The position numbers and the translations under genes were made by a program. Shown here piece after piece: positions 1 to 6,701 of a stretch of DNA of 10,570 bases. Below the pieces are notes generated by a model. The model made no database searches and was not told the origin of the DNA. It was given only the letters and a program-made list of their open reading frames with translations. Position 1 is the first letter of the stretch; every line of letters begins with the position of its first letter. The stretch is from Paenibacillus sp. GTDB taxonomy: Bacteria; Bacillota; Bacilli; Paenibacillales; Paenibacillaceae. The stretch covers positions 1 through 10,570 of the forward strand of contig JAQSXN010000079.1 in NCBI GenBank assembly GCA_029256665.1. Reading direction: 5' to 3'.

Positions 1-1560
1 TTCATCGCGCGCGCGCACCTTCACCGCCGGCATATCCAGCTCCAACACGAGGCTGTCACCGAGAGACCAGCTTTGCTCGATGGCGACATAGCCGTTCTCG
101 GCCGCCGCCGCGCCGCCGGGCACGGCAACGCCGTTAACCGACAGCCGGTAGCTTCCGCACCAGCCCGGCACCCGCAGCCGGATCGGGAACGCCGAATCGC
201 CGTCGGCCTCCGCTTCCAGCACGTCGAGCGTTACTTTGCCGTCCCACGGATAGTTCGTCGTCTGCTTTAGCCTGACGGAACGCCCGTCAGCCACTTCGAG
301 TGCCGTCTCGCCGCTGATGTACTGGTTGACGACGACGCCCCCATCGGCAATCGCATAGGCGTATTGGCCGATAGCGGGCAGGAAGCGGACGAGATTGGTC
401 GGGCAGCACGACGTTTCGAACCACGGCACCCGATGATGCCCGCCCTGCGAAGCCAGCGGATTGACGTAGAAGAACTTGTCGCCTTGCAGCGAGATGCCGG
501 ACAGCGCGCCGTTGTACATTTCCCGCTCGACGATGTCGGCGTAGACGCCGTCGCCGAACAGCAGATTCATCCGGTGGTTCCAGAACGCCATCGCGATGGC
601 CGCGCAGGTCTCGCAATAGGCGGTCTCGTTCGGCAGATCGTAGTCGTGCGTGAAGCCCTCGTTATGATGGGAAGGACCGATGCCGCCGGTGATGTACATA
701 TTGCGTTCCACCGTATGCGACCATACGCGGTGCAGGGCCGCCGTATACGCCGGATCGCCCGACGCGTGGACGACGTCGGCCATGGCCGCGTACTGGTACA
801 TCGCGCGCACGGCATGCCCCGTCACCTTCTCGATGTCCTTGACCGGCACGTCGTCCTGGCAATAAGCCGGCCCCCATTCCGGGATGTCCCAGATGCGGCC
901 GACGCCATGGCCGCGTCCGCGTTCCTCCAGCAGCCATAGGGACAACTTCCAATACCGCTCCTCGCCGGTCAGCCGGTACAGCTTGACGAGCGCCAGCTCG
1001 ATCTCTTGATGGCCCTCCACCCAGTGGCGCTTGCCGGGGCCGAAGAGCGAGTCGTAATGATCCGCCAGCTTCTTGGCGACGTCCAAAATAAGCGGCTTGC
1101 CCGTCGCTTCGTAATAAGCGACCGCCGCTTCGATCAGATGGCCGCCGTTGTACATTTCGTGCTTCTCCATGTCGGTCCATTTGCTCTCCGGCGCCTTGAG
1201 CGTGAAGTACGTGCACAGATAGCCGTCCGGCTCTTGGGCGGACGCGATCGCGTCGACGATGCGGTCGATCTCCGCCTCCAACGCGGAATCCCGCTTCAGC
1301 ATGAGGGAGTACGCGGCTCCCTCCAGCACCTTATAGACATCGGAATCGTTGAAGTAGATGCCTTCGAACTCGCCTTCCTTTCGCCCGCCCGCCTTCTCGA
1401 AGTTGGCCACCCGGCCCGTTGTCTCGCATTGCTCGAGGCAAGCCGGCAAGGTCACGCTCTGCACGGACTCGAGGCGCTGCCTCCAGAAGCCTTCATGAAT
1501 TTCGACCTTCGTAAACGGAACGTTGCCCCACCGTTTCAGCGGAGCTGCGGTAATCGGCAT
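1..1560 (-). CDS. GH127 family beta-L-arabinofuranosidase (DUF1680), 3' end beyond the window
   Basis: The reading frame is open from the ATG at 1560 to the window edge, giving 520 residues; characterised GH127 enzymes such as bifidobacterial HypBA1 are about 650 residues, so roughly the last 130 are missing here. GH127 enzymes release L-arabinofuranose from beta-linked arabinofuranosides using a zinc-bound cysteine nucleophile. All the expected residues are visible: Glu301 in the GGIG...NEGF segment (acid/base equivalent), Glu317 and Cys319 in YCETCA, and Cys385-Cys386 in ETSCCPTN (nucleophile and zinc ligand). The Glu301-Glu317 spacing of 16 equals that of HypBA1 Glu322-Glu338. There is no signal peptide, so the enzyme should act in the cytoplasm on imported oligosaccharides. 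An AGAGGGAG ribosome binding site lies about 7 nt before the start. It follows the second permease by 23 nt and is probably the last or a late gene of the transport operon. The family call is firm; the exact substrate is inferred, since the wider family includes other activities. Confidence 0.93.
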   Translation of the reverse strand, partial: MPITAAPLKRWGNVPFTKVEIHEGFWRQRLESVQSVTLPACLEQCETTGRVANFEKAGGRKEGEFEGIYFNDSDVYKVLEGAAYSLMLKRDSALEAEIDRIVDAIASAQEPDGYLCTYFTLKAPESKWTDMEKHEMYNGGHLIEAAVAYYEATGKPLILDVAKKLADHYDSLFGPGKRHWVEGHQEIELALVKLYRLTGEERYWKLSLWLLEERGRGHGVGRIWDIPEWGPAYCQDDVPVKDIEKVTGHAVRAMYQYAAMADVVHASGDPAYTAALHRVWSHTVERNMYITGGIGPSHHNEGFTHDYDLPNETAYCETCAAIAMAFWNHRMNLLFGDGVYADIVEREMYNGALSGISLQGDKFFYVNPLASQGGHHRVPWFETSCCPTNLVRFLPAIGQYAYAIADGGVVVNQYISGETALEVADGRSVRLKQTTNYPWDGKVTLDVLEAEADGDSAFPIRLRVPGWCGSYRLSVNGVAVPGGAAAAENGYVAIEQSWSLGDSLVLELDMPAVKVRARDE

Positions 1561-1583
1561 GGAAATTCTCCCTCTCTATCGTT

Positions 1584-2414
1584 TTATCCTTTCAGTCCGG
1601 TCATCGTAATGCCCTCCAGGAAATACCGTTGCCCCACCAAAAAGACGATGACGCAAGGCAGCACGACCGCGGCGGATGCCGCCATCAGCAGATCCCATTG
1701 GGCGGTATAGGAGCCCTGGAACATTTGCAGGCCAAGGGCAAGCGTGAACAGATGGTCGCTCTTCAAATAAATGAGCGGACCCATAAAGTCGTTCCACGTC
1801 CCCAGGAAGGTGAACAGCGCCACGACGATGACGGCCGAGCGGCTGAGCGGCAGAATGATTTTGAAATAGATGCCGAAGTAGTTGGCTCCGTCCACCACCG
1901 CCGCCTCGTCGAAGTCGCGCGGAATCGTCATGTAAAACTGCCTAAGCAAAAAGATGTTGAAGATGCCTCCGCCGAAGTAGGCCGGAGCGATCAGCGGATA
2001 ATACGTATCGTAGAAGCCTAACATCTGCCACCCCAAGAAACTCGGGATCAGCGTCACGGCGGCCGGAAGCATCATGCTCGACATCAGGATGGCGAACACG
2101 ATATCGCGCCCCTTCCACTGAATCCGCGAGAAGCCGAACGCCGCGACCGTGCTGGTCACGACCGTGCCGACAAGCACGCCGGCCACGATAATGAACGTGT
2201 TCGTGAAGTACGTGTCGAACGGCAGAATCGTGAGCGCCTTATGGAAATTGTCCCATTGAAATGGACTTGGAATCCATTCGGGCGGCATCGAGAAAATCTG
2301 CGGCAGACTCATGAGCGAGCTTCGGATCAGCCAGATAAAAGGCGTAATGAACATGATGGAAACGATAATGAGCGCGATGTATCCTGCTGTCAGCGTCATT
2401 TTCGGCGTTTTCAT
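1584..2414 (-). CDS. Carbohydrate ABC transporter permease (MalG/AraQ-type, second subunit)
   Basis: This 276-residue protein is one of two membrane subunits of a CUT1-type sugar importer. It has about six hydrophobic segments, starting at residues 11-31, and the EAA loop that docks on the ATPase at residues 170-189 (EAAVVDG...ILP), the hallmark of binding-protein-dependent permeases. The C-terminus ending GITMTGLKG is typical of the MalG-like branch. The ATG at 2414 is chosen because AAGGAGGGGG lies about 7 nt upstream; the frame is open further upstream, but that part lies inside the previous gene. Its start overlaps the stop of the first permease in an ATGA, implying translational coupling and equal stoichiometry. 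The substrate is inferred only from the adjacent GH127 gene. Confidence 0.94.
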   Translation of the reverse strand: MKTPKMTLTAGYIALIIVSIMFITPFIWLIRSSLMSLPQIFSMPPEWIPSPFQWDNFHKALTILPFDTYFTNTFIIVAGVLVGTVVTSTVAAFGFSRIQWKGRDIVFAILMSSMMLPAAVTLIPSFLGWQMLGFYDTYYPLIAPAYFGGGIFNIFLLRQFYMTIPRDFDEAAVVDGANYFGIYFKIILPLSRSAVIVVALFTFLGTWNDFMGPLIYLKSDHLFTLALGLQMFQGSYTAQWDLLMAASAAVVLPCVIVFLVGQRYFLEGITMTGLKG

Positions 2415-3298
2415 GAGCGTCCCCCTCCTTCGTAGTACACCCATGACTTCGAGCTTTTGAACACGAGGTAGGTAAAGAACAGAATGATGACGAACAGCAC
2501 CCATGCGAGCGCCGACGCGTATCCCATCTCCGTATCCCGGAAGCCGGTACGCCACAGATAGAACACGTAGAACAAGCTTTTGTTGTTAGGTCCGCCATCC
2601 GTCAGGATGTAAGCCTCGTTAAACACCTGGAACGAGCCGATAATCGTCATGATCGTGTTGAAGAACAACGTCGGGGTCACCATCGGTATCGTAATGTGGC
2701 GCAGCTTGCTGTACCAGCCGCCGCCGTCCACGTCGATCGCTTCGTAATATTGCTTCGGTATGCCGGACAATCCGGCCAGGAAGATGATCACCGTGCCCCC
2801 GATGCCCCACAGCGTGGTCAGCACGACGGACGGAATGACGCTGCTCTCGTCGTAAAGCCAATTGCTAGTTGGCAGGTGAAGCCATTTCAGCACGGTGTTG
2901 ATAAGACCCAGATCGGGATTGAGCAGCCACATCCAGATCATCGCCGACGCTACGGCTGGCACGATGCTTGGCAAATAGATGATGGTGCGGAACAGCGCCC
3001 TGCCCTTCACGTTCATGTTCAGCAGCAGCGCGACCGCGAACGAAATCAGAATGACGGCCGGCACGCGCAGCAGCACGAAGTAGAAGGTGGCGCCTAGCGA
3101 TTGATAGAACAGGTCATCCTCCCCGCTGAATAAGCGGACGTAATTATCGAAACCGACAAACGCGGTTCCTTCTTTGAACACGTTGTAATCGGTCAGACTA
3201 AGGACCAAACTCGCGATCATGGGGCCTAGCGTAAAGATCAGGAAGCCCAAAATCGCGGGAGACGTGAACAGCAAGCCGTAGAATAGTCCTTTTCTCAT
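2411..3298 (-). CDS. Sugar ABC transporter permease (MalF/UgpA-type, first subunit)
   Basis: This 295-residue integral membrane protein begins MRKGLFYGLLFTSPAILGF, a start typical of MalF/UgpA-like permeases in Gram-positive CUT1 systems. It has about six transmembrane segments. The EAA cytoplasmic loop lies at residues 186-205 (EAIDVDGGGW...IP), followed by the GSFQVFNEAYILTDGGP region that is strongly conserved in this subfamily. A GGGAGGT ribosome binding site sits 6 nt before the ATG. It forms a heterodimer with the product of the overlapping downstream gene and receives substrate from the lipoprotein encoded 92 nt upstream. No nucleotide-binding subunit is encoded in the window; related Firmicutes systems share one MsmX-like ATPase, so that partner is probably encoded elsewhere. 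Confidence 0.95.
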   Translation of the reverse strand: MRKGLFYGLLFTSPAILGFLIFTLGPMIASLVLSLTDYNVFKEGTAFVGFDNYVRLFSGEDDLFYQSLGATFYFVLLRVPAVILISFAVALLLNMNVKGRALFRTIIYLPSIVPAVASAMIWMWLLNPDLGLINTVLKWLHLPTSNWLYDESSVIPSVVLTTLWGIGGTVIIFLAGLSGIPKQYYEAIDVDGGGWYSKLRHITIPMVTPTLFFNTIMTIIGSFQVFNEAYILTDGGPNNKSLFYVFYLWRTGFRDTEMGYASALAWVLFVIILFFTYLVFKSSKSWVYYEGGGRS

Positions 3299-3339
3299 GT
3301 TAACCTCCCGTTGTTACAGGCCGACGTGTCGATGCTTTA

Positions 3340-3382
3340 GGGGAGCGGCTGCATGTTCGCGGATGCTGAATGCCGCCGCCCC
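3340..3382 (-). other. Possible stem-loop between binding-protein and permease genes
   Basis: In the 92-nt gap after the binding-protein stop, GGGG-AG-CGGC (3340-3349) can pair with GCCGCCCC (3375-3382), giving an 8-bp GC stem with a 2-nt bulge and a loop of about 25 nt. No T-run follows on the minus strand, so it does not look like a full terminator. In maltose-type operons such intercistronic structures raise binding-protein levels over permease levels by protecting the upstream mRNA. That role is an inference here. Confidence 0.35.
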
Positions 3383-3390
3383 GCTATGCC

Positions 3391-4791
3391 TTATTGTTCG
3401 ATGTCGCGTCTTCCTTGAACCTGCTCCTGCGCCTTGGCCGCGATGCCGTCGAGCGCCTCCTGCGCCGTCTGCTGTCCGAGCCAAACCTTATCCAGCGCCG
3501 GAGTAACCACGTCCATGATTTTGCTGAAGTTCTTGACGTAGCCCGTCGGCGTTTGGTGGCTGCTGTTCAGCAGCACTTCCACGATCGCGTCCTTGTAGCC
3601 CGAAGGACGAGCCTCCAGATTCTCCGTCCATCTGGACAGCAGTTCGCCATCCGTGTACCAGCTCTTATAGGACGGCATCCATGTACCGGACGTAATCATG
3701 TCGATGGACGATTCGGGATCGATCAAATATTTGACCAGCTCCCATGATTCCTGCGGATACTTCGTCGCTTTGAAGATCGAGAACATGCCCGCCACGATTG
3801 TCGTCATCGGCTCTTTCATGACCGGCAGAACGCCCACGTTGTAATTGAAGTTGGACTTCGCGAGCGAAGCCGTCGACCACTGTCCGTCGATGACCATCGC
3901 CACCTTCTTGGTCTGCAGCGCCACGTTGGTAGCCGGGATATTCTTGGATTGAACCGGCGACGGAGCCACGTGATGCACGTTCATCAGATCGGCGATTTTC
4001 TGGAACACCTCGACGGCCTCCGGTTGGTTCAGCGCAAAGGACTTGCCGTCCGCGGAGACGAAGTCGCCGCCGTTGGAGTAGATGAAGTTGCTGTAGCCGC
4101 CCCACCATGTCGGGAAGTTAATGCCGTATTGCTTGATGTTCTTCGGATCGAAGGCTGGATCGGCGGCGTTCCTGCCCTTCGTATCGATCGTCAGCTGCTT
4201 CGCGACCTCCACGAATTCGTCCCAGTCCCACGCTTCGGACGCTTTGGACGGCGGCGTCTCTACGCCGGCATCCTTGAACATATCTTCATTGTAGAACAGG
4301 CCGAACGACTCCGGTCCCGGCGCGATGCCGATCACGTGGCCCGGCTCGACCGAGTAGAGCAGGTTAGGCACGAGACTGTCGACGTTGATCTGCGAATCCT
4401 TGTCCAGAAAATCCTGCAGATTCAGGAATTTCCCTTCTTCCGCCAAAGGGTAGGCAATCGAACCGGATTCCATCATGGCGACGTCGGGCACGTCATTGCC
4501 GGCCACCATGGTCGTCAGCTTGGTATCGTAATCGGCCGCGATATGCTGCATATCGACTTTAATATGCGGGAATTTTTCTTCGTACCGCTGGATGGAATAC
4601 TTATAAGCGGCCACTTCATCCGGCGCTCCCCATACCGCCATGCGGAGCGTAATCGGCGCGGGTCCTCCGTCCTTACCGTTATTGCCGCCCGAGGCGGGCT
4701 CCCCGGAAGGGCGGGAGCAGCCCGCGAGAATCGTAATGGCCATTAGCGTTAGCGCCAGTATGGAGGCTATCGTTTTTTTGTTATGCAACAT
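3391..4791 (-). CDS. Extracellular sugar-binding lipoprotein of an ABC importer
   Basis: This 466-residue family 1 solute-binding protein captures the sugar outside the membrane and delivers it to the two permeases encoded downstream. The N-terminus has a positively charged stretch (HNKK), a hydrophobic core and a lipobox ILAGC with Cys25 as the predicted lipidation site. A Ser/Gly/Pro/Asn-rich linker (residues 26-45) follows, as is usual for Gram-positive lipoproteins. The mature part begins ITLRMAVWG and contains the YEEKFPHIKV and PDVAMMESG segments seen in this family. The ATG at 4791 is preferred because it is followed directly by the signal peptide and preceded by AAAGGGG. An in-frame upstream start at 4905 would add 38 residues ahead of the signal and lies across the predicted promoter. 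The gene appears to have its own promoter with an activator-like element and a cre site. Confidence 0.95.
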   Translation of the reverse strand: MLHNKKTIASILALTLMAITILAGCSRPSGEPASGGNNGKDGGPAPITLRMAVWGAPDEVAAYKYSIQRYEEKFPHIKVDMQHIAADYDTKLTTMVAGNDVPDVAMMESGSIAYPLAEEGKFLNLQDFLDKDSQINVDSLVPNLLYSVEPGHVIGIAPGPESFGLFYNEDMFKDAGVETPPSKASEAWDWDEFVEVAKQLTIDTKGRNAADPAFDPKNIKQYGINFPTWWGGYSNFIYSNGGDFVSADGKSFALNQPEAVEVFQKIADLMNVHHVAPSPVQSKNIPATNVALQTKKVAMVIDGQWSTASLAKSNFNYNVGVLPVMKEPMTTIVAGMFSIFKATKYPQESWELVKYLIDPESSIDMITSGTWMPSYKSWYTDGELLSRWTENLEARPSGYKDAIVEVLLNSSHQTPTGYVKNFSKIMDVVTPALDKVWLGQQTAQEALDGIAAKAQEQVQGRRDIEQ

Positions 4792-4843
4792 GTGAATATA
4801 CCCCTTTCGAATAGGCGTTGATCCATTCGTCTTTCCGGCTTGC

Positions 4844-4862
4844 TCATAGCTGCAGTCTATGA
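4844..4862 (-). other. Small stem-loop at the predicted 5' end of the binding-protein mRNA
   Basis: TCATAG and CTATGA form a perfect 6-bp inverted repeat around a 7-nt loop. With the -10 at 4870-4875, transcription should start near 4863, so this hairpin would lie at the extreme 5' end of a leader of about 72 nt. Terminal 5' hairpins can stabilise Gram-positive mRNAs. It could equally be a chance repeat or a protein site. Confidence 0.35.
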
Positions 4863-4869
4863 TGACCTC

Positions 4870-4898
4870 AGTATAGAGCATCTGATAACGCTTACCTA
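4870..4898 (-). promoter_or_regulatory. Predicted promoter of the binding-protein/permease/GH127 operon
   Basis: On the minus strand TATACT (4875-4870) is a good -10 hexamer. The position 17 bp upstream reads TAGGTA (4898-4893), a poor -35. A weak -35 fits an activator-dependent promoter, and the shared 22-bp element lies 42 bp upstream of the -10. The predicted start is near 4863. No transcript data are available, so this is a sequence-based prediction. Confidence 0.55.
4883..4896 (-). promoter_or_regulatory. Catabolite-responsive element (cre), CcpA site
   Basis: Read on the minus strand, GGTAAGCGTTATCA matches the cre consensus TGWAANCGNTNWCA at 13 of 14 positions; only the first base differs. 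It overlaps the -35 position and the spacer of the predicted binding-protein promoter, where bound CcpA/HPr-Ser-P would block RNA polymerase. The match and location are seen in the sequence; CcpA binding is inferred from known Firmicutes regulation of sugar uptake operons. Confidence 0.65.
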
Positions 4899-4917
4899 TT
4901 CCCAATATCTTTGTTTT

Positions 4918-4939
4918 GGTGGACTTTAATTGGGTTCAT
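4918..4939 (-). promoter_or_regulatory. 22-bp shared upstream element, copy 1 (putative response-regulator operator)
   Basis: The element contains GGACTTTAATTGGGTTCAT and matches 21 of 22 bases with the copy at 8363-8384, in the same orientation. It spans about -55 to -76 of the predicted binding-protein promoter and also covers the last codons and stop codon of the kinase gene (Tyr-Glu-Pro-Asn-stop). That only one other copy occurs in the window, also at the right distance from a -10, argues for an activator site rather than chance. The binding protein is inferred to be the AraC-type regulator encoded at 6698-8293. Confidence 0.6.
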
Positions 4940-6701
4940 ATGGAAGCGTAATGGCTATTCGCGTTCCTTGGCCCCGCGCGGAAACGATATCGACTCCGTA
5001 TTGATCGCCATACGCGAGACGAATGCGCGCGATCGTATTATTGATGCCGATGGACGCAGATTCCTTGTTCATGATGGCTTGCAGCACCTCCGGACTCATC
5101 CCTCTGCCGTTGTCCTCCACTTCGAATCGGCAATCGGCGCCCTCCTTGCGTCCCCGTATATGGATGACGCCTCCCGTCTCCATGTGGGCGAAGCCGTGCA
5201 GGATGGCATTCTCGACAAAAGGCTGAAACAGCAGCCGAGGCAGCTTGCAGTCGTACAGCCCGGGATCGATGTCGTATTGAACCTCGAACTTTTCCTCGAA
5301 CCGGGCCGACATGATGTAGAAGTAGCTCTTCATCCACTCCAGCTCCTCGGCAAGCCGAACGGAACCCCACTCCTTGCGAGTCGTGTACTGGAGCATATGG
5401 GAGAGGCAGACCAGCATCTTGCTCAGCTCCTTCTGCCCGTTCTCGATCGCGGTCCAGTTCATGACGTTGAGCGTGTTGTACAGGAAATGAGGGTTCATCT
5501 GCATATTGAGCGCCCGGATTTCCGCCTCCTGCTCCTTCAGCCGGCTCTCGTAATTTTCGGTCACGAGCAGGCGGATCCGGTCGTTCATCCGGTTGAATCG
5601 CTGAATGAGCAGGCCGAATTCGTCGCTGGATCGGACGGTCAGCTGCGTATGGAAATCGCCTTCGCCGACCGAGCGCATGGCCACTAGCAGCCGTTTGATG
5701 GGGTTGGTGATTTTGCCGGAAATAAAAATGGCGAGCCCAAGCGCGACAACCACCATCACGAGCGACAAGAGCAAGGTGGAATTGCGGATCGCGGGCACGA
5801 GCTCGCCGACCAGCGCCGACTCCGGCGTAATGACGATCGACAGCCAGCCCGTCACCTCGGAGCGGTCGAAGCAGATGATGACCGGTTCGCCGTCCAGCGT
5901 CATCCTTTTCGTGCCGCTTTGCTGCTCATGCAGCTCCTGCACCCATTCCCCCCTGTAGCGGGTGCTGATCGCATCCGAATCGCTTCCGGCGACGATCAGA
6001 TTATCGGGGTCGATGATCATGTAACGGGAATCCGCGGGGATGCTTTGCTCGAATAGCCCCGTAAGCGAATCGGCCTTAAAGCTGACCGCGAGCACGGGCC
6101 GCTCTACGCCTACCCGGAGCCGCTTCAATGTCGAATTGCCCAAAAAGGAGAAATCCATCACCCGCGTGGCGGAGTAGAGGTGCTGATACTCGAGCCGGCC
6201 TTCGTCCAAGTAAGCCTGGCCAAACATATCCGCGAAGTCGTACGTCGGGTACCAAACCATTTTGCCCCCCGCCTGCGCCGCTTCCCGATAAACGTCCGAA
6301 TCCTGGGGATTCCCCTGCGGCAGCGTCTGGCCGAACGTGAAATAAGACGTCCACAGCTGGTAGGCGTAGACGTCCTCGATCTGGGCGAAATAGGAGCGGA
6401 GCGCGCCGTTCACGATCCGGTCGGCAGCCAGAAGCTCCGCTTCGTTGTCTGGATCCAGCGAGTTGAACAGCTCGAACAGCTGGCGGTCCACGAACATGGC
6501 TTGGCTGTTCCGATCCACGATGCCTAGCTTGGTGTCGATGATTTCGTTGTTTTTGACCACGATGCTATGCACGTTCTGCTGCGCTTGGCCGGCGACGACC
6601 TCCAGGCTTTTGGTATAGAAGATCATGCCGGCCGTCACGAGAGGAATCACGATCAGAAGCACGTAGCTGACTAGAAGACGGGTGCGAAATGTCGTTCTCA
6701 T
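4926..6701 (-). CDS. Sensor histidine kinase, YesM/LytS-type (HisKA_7TM-less, His_kinase PF06580 class)
   Basis: This 591-residue membrane kinase has TM1 at about 9-29, an extracellular sensory region at about 30-308 (Cache-like by size and position, not proven), TM2 at about 309-329 and a HAMP linker at about 330-381. A YesM-type phosphoacceptor segment follows, QMNPHFLYNTLN with His405. The HATPase domain has its N-box at FVENAILHG (Glu497-Asn498), a G1 box DNGRG at 530-534 and a SIGINN G2 box. It should autophosphorylate in response to an external ligand and pass phosphate to the response regulator encoded just upstream, whose stop it overlaps by ATGA. AAAGGAG lies a somewhat long 12 nt before the start. 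Such kinases in Paenibacillus usually control adjacent glycan-uptake genes. The ligand is unknown; an arabinose-containing oligosaccharide is an inference from the neighbouring GH127 gene. Confidence 0.95.
   Translation of the reverse strand: MRTTFRTRLLVSYVLLIVIPLVTAGMIFYTKSLEVVAGQAQQNVHSIVVKNNEIIDTKLGIVDRNSQAMFVDRQLFELFNSLDPDNEAELLAADRIVNGALRSYFAQIEDVYAYQLWTSYFTFGQTLPQGNPQDSDVYREAAQAGGKMVWYPTYDFADMFGQAYLDEGRLEYQHLYSATRVMDFSFLGNSTLKRLRVGVERPVLAVSFKADSLTGLFEQSIPADSRYMIIDPDNLIVAGSDSDAISTRYRGEWVQELHEQQSGTKRMTLDGEPVIICFDRSEVTGWLSIVITPESALVGELVPAIRNSTLLLSLVMVVVALGLAIFISGKITNPIKRLLVAMRSVGEGDFHTQLTVRSSDEFGLLIQRFNRMNDRIRLLVTENYESRLKEQEAEIRALNMQMNPHFLYNTLNVMNWTAIENGQKELSKMLVCLSHMLQYTTRKEWGSVRLAEELEWMKSYFYIMSARFEEKFEVQYDIDPGLYDCKLPRLLFQPFVENAILHGFAHMETGGVIHIRGRKEGADCRFEVEDNGRGMSPEVLQAIMNKESASIGINNTIARIRLAYGDQYGVDIVSARGQGTRIAITLPYEPN

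Noticed and set aside
4792..4905. Upstream start for the binding-protein gene at 4905
   Set aside because: It would put 38 residues before the lipoprotein signal peptide and would run through the predicted -10, cre and hairpin.
364..5687. Several long plus-strand frames (364-939, 1006-1710, 3949-4746, 4911-5687)
   Set aside because: They are antisense to well-supported genes, rich in Arg/His/Val as expected of mirror frames in GC-rich DNA, and lack family motifs.
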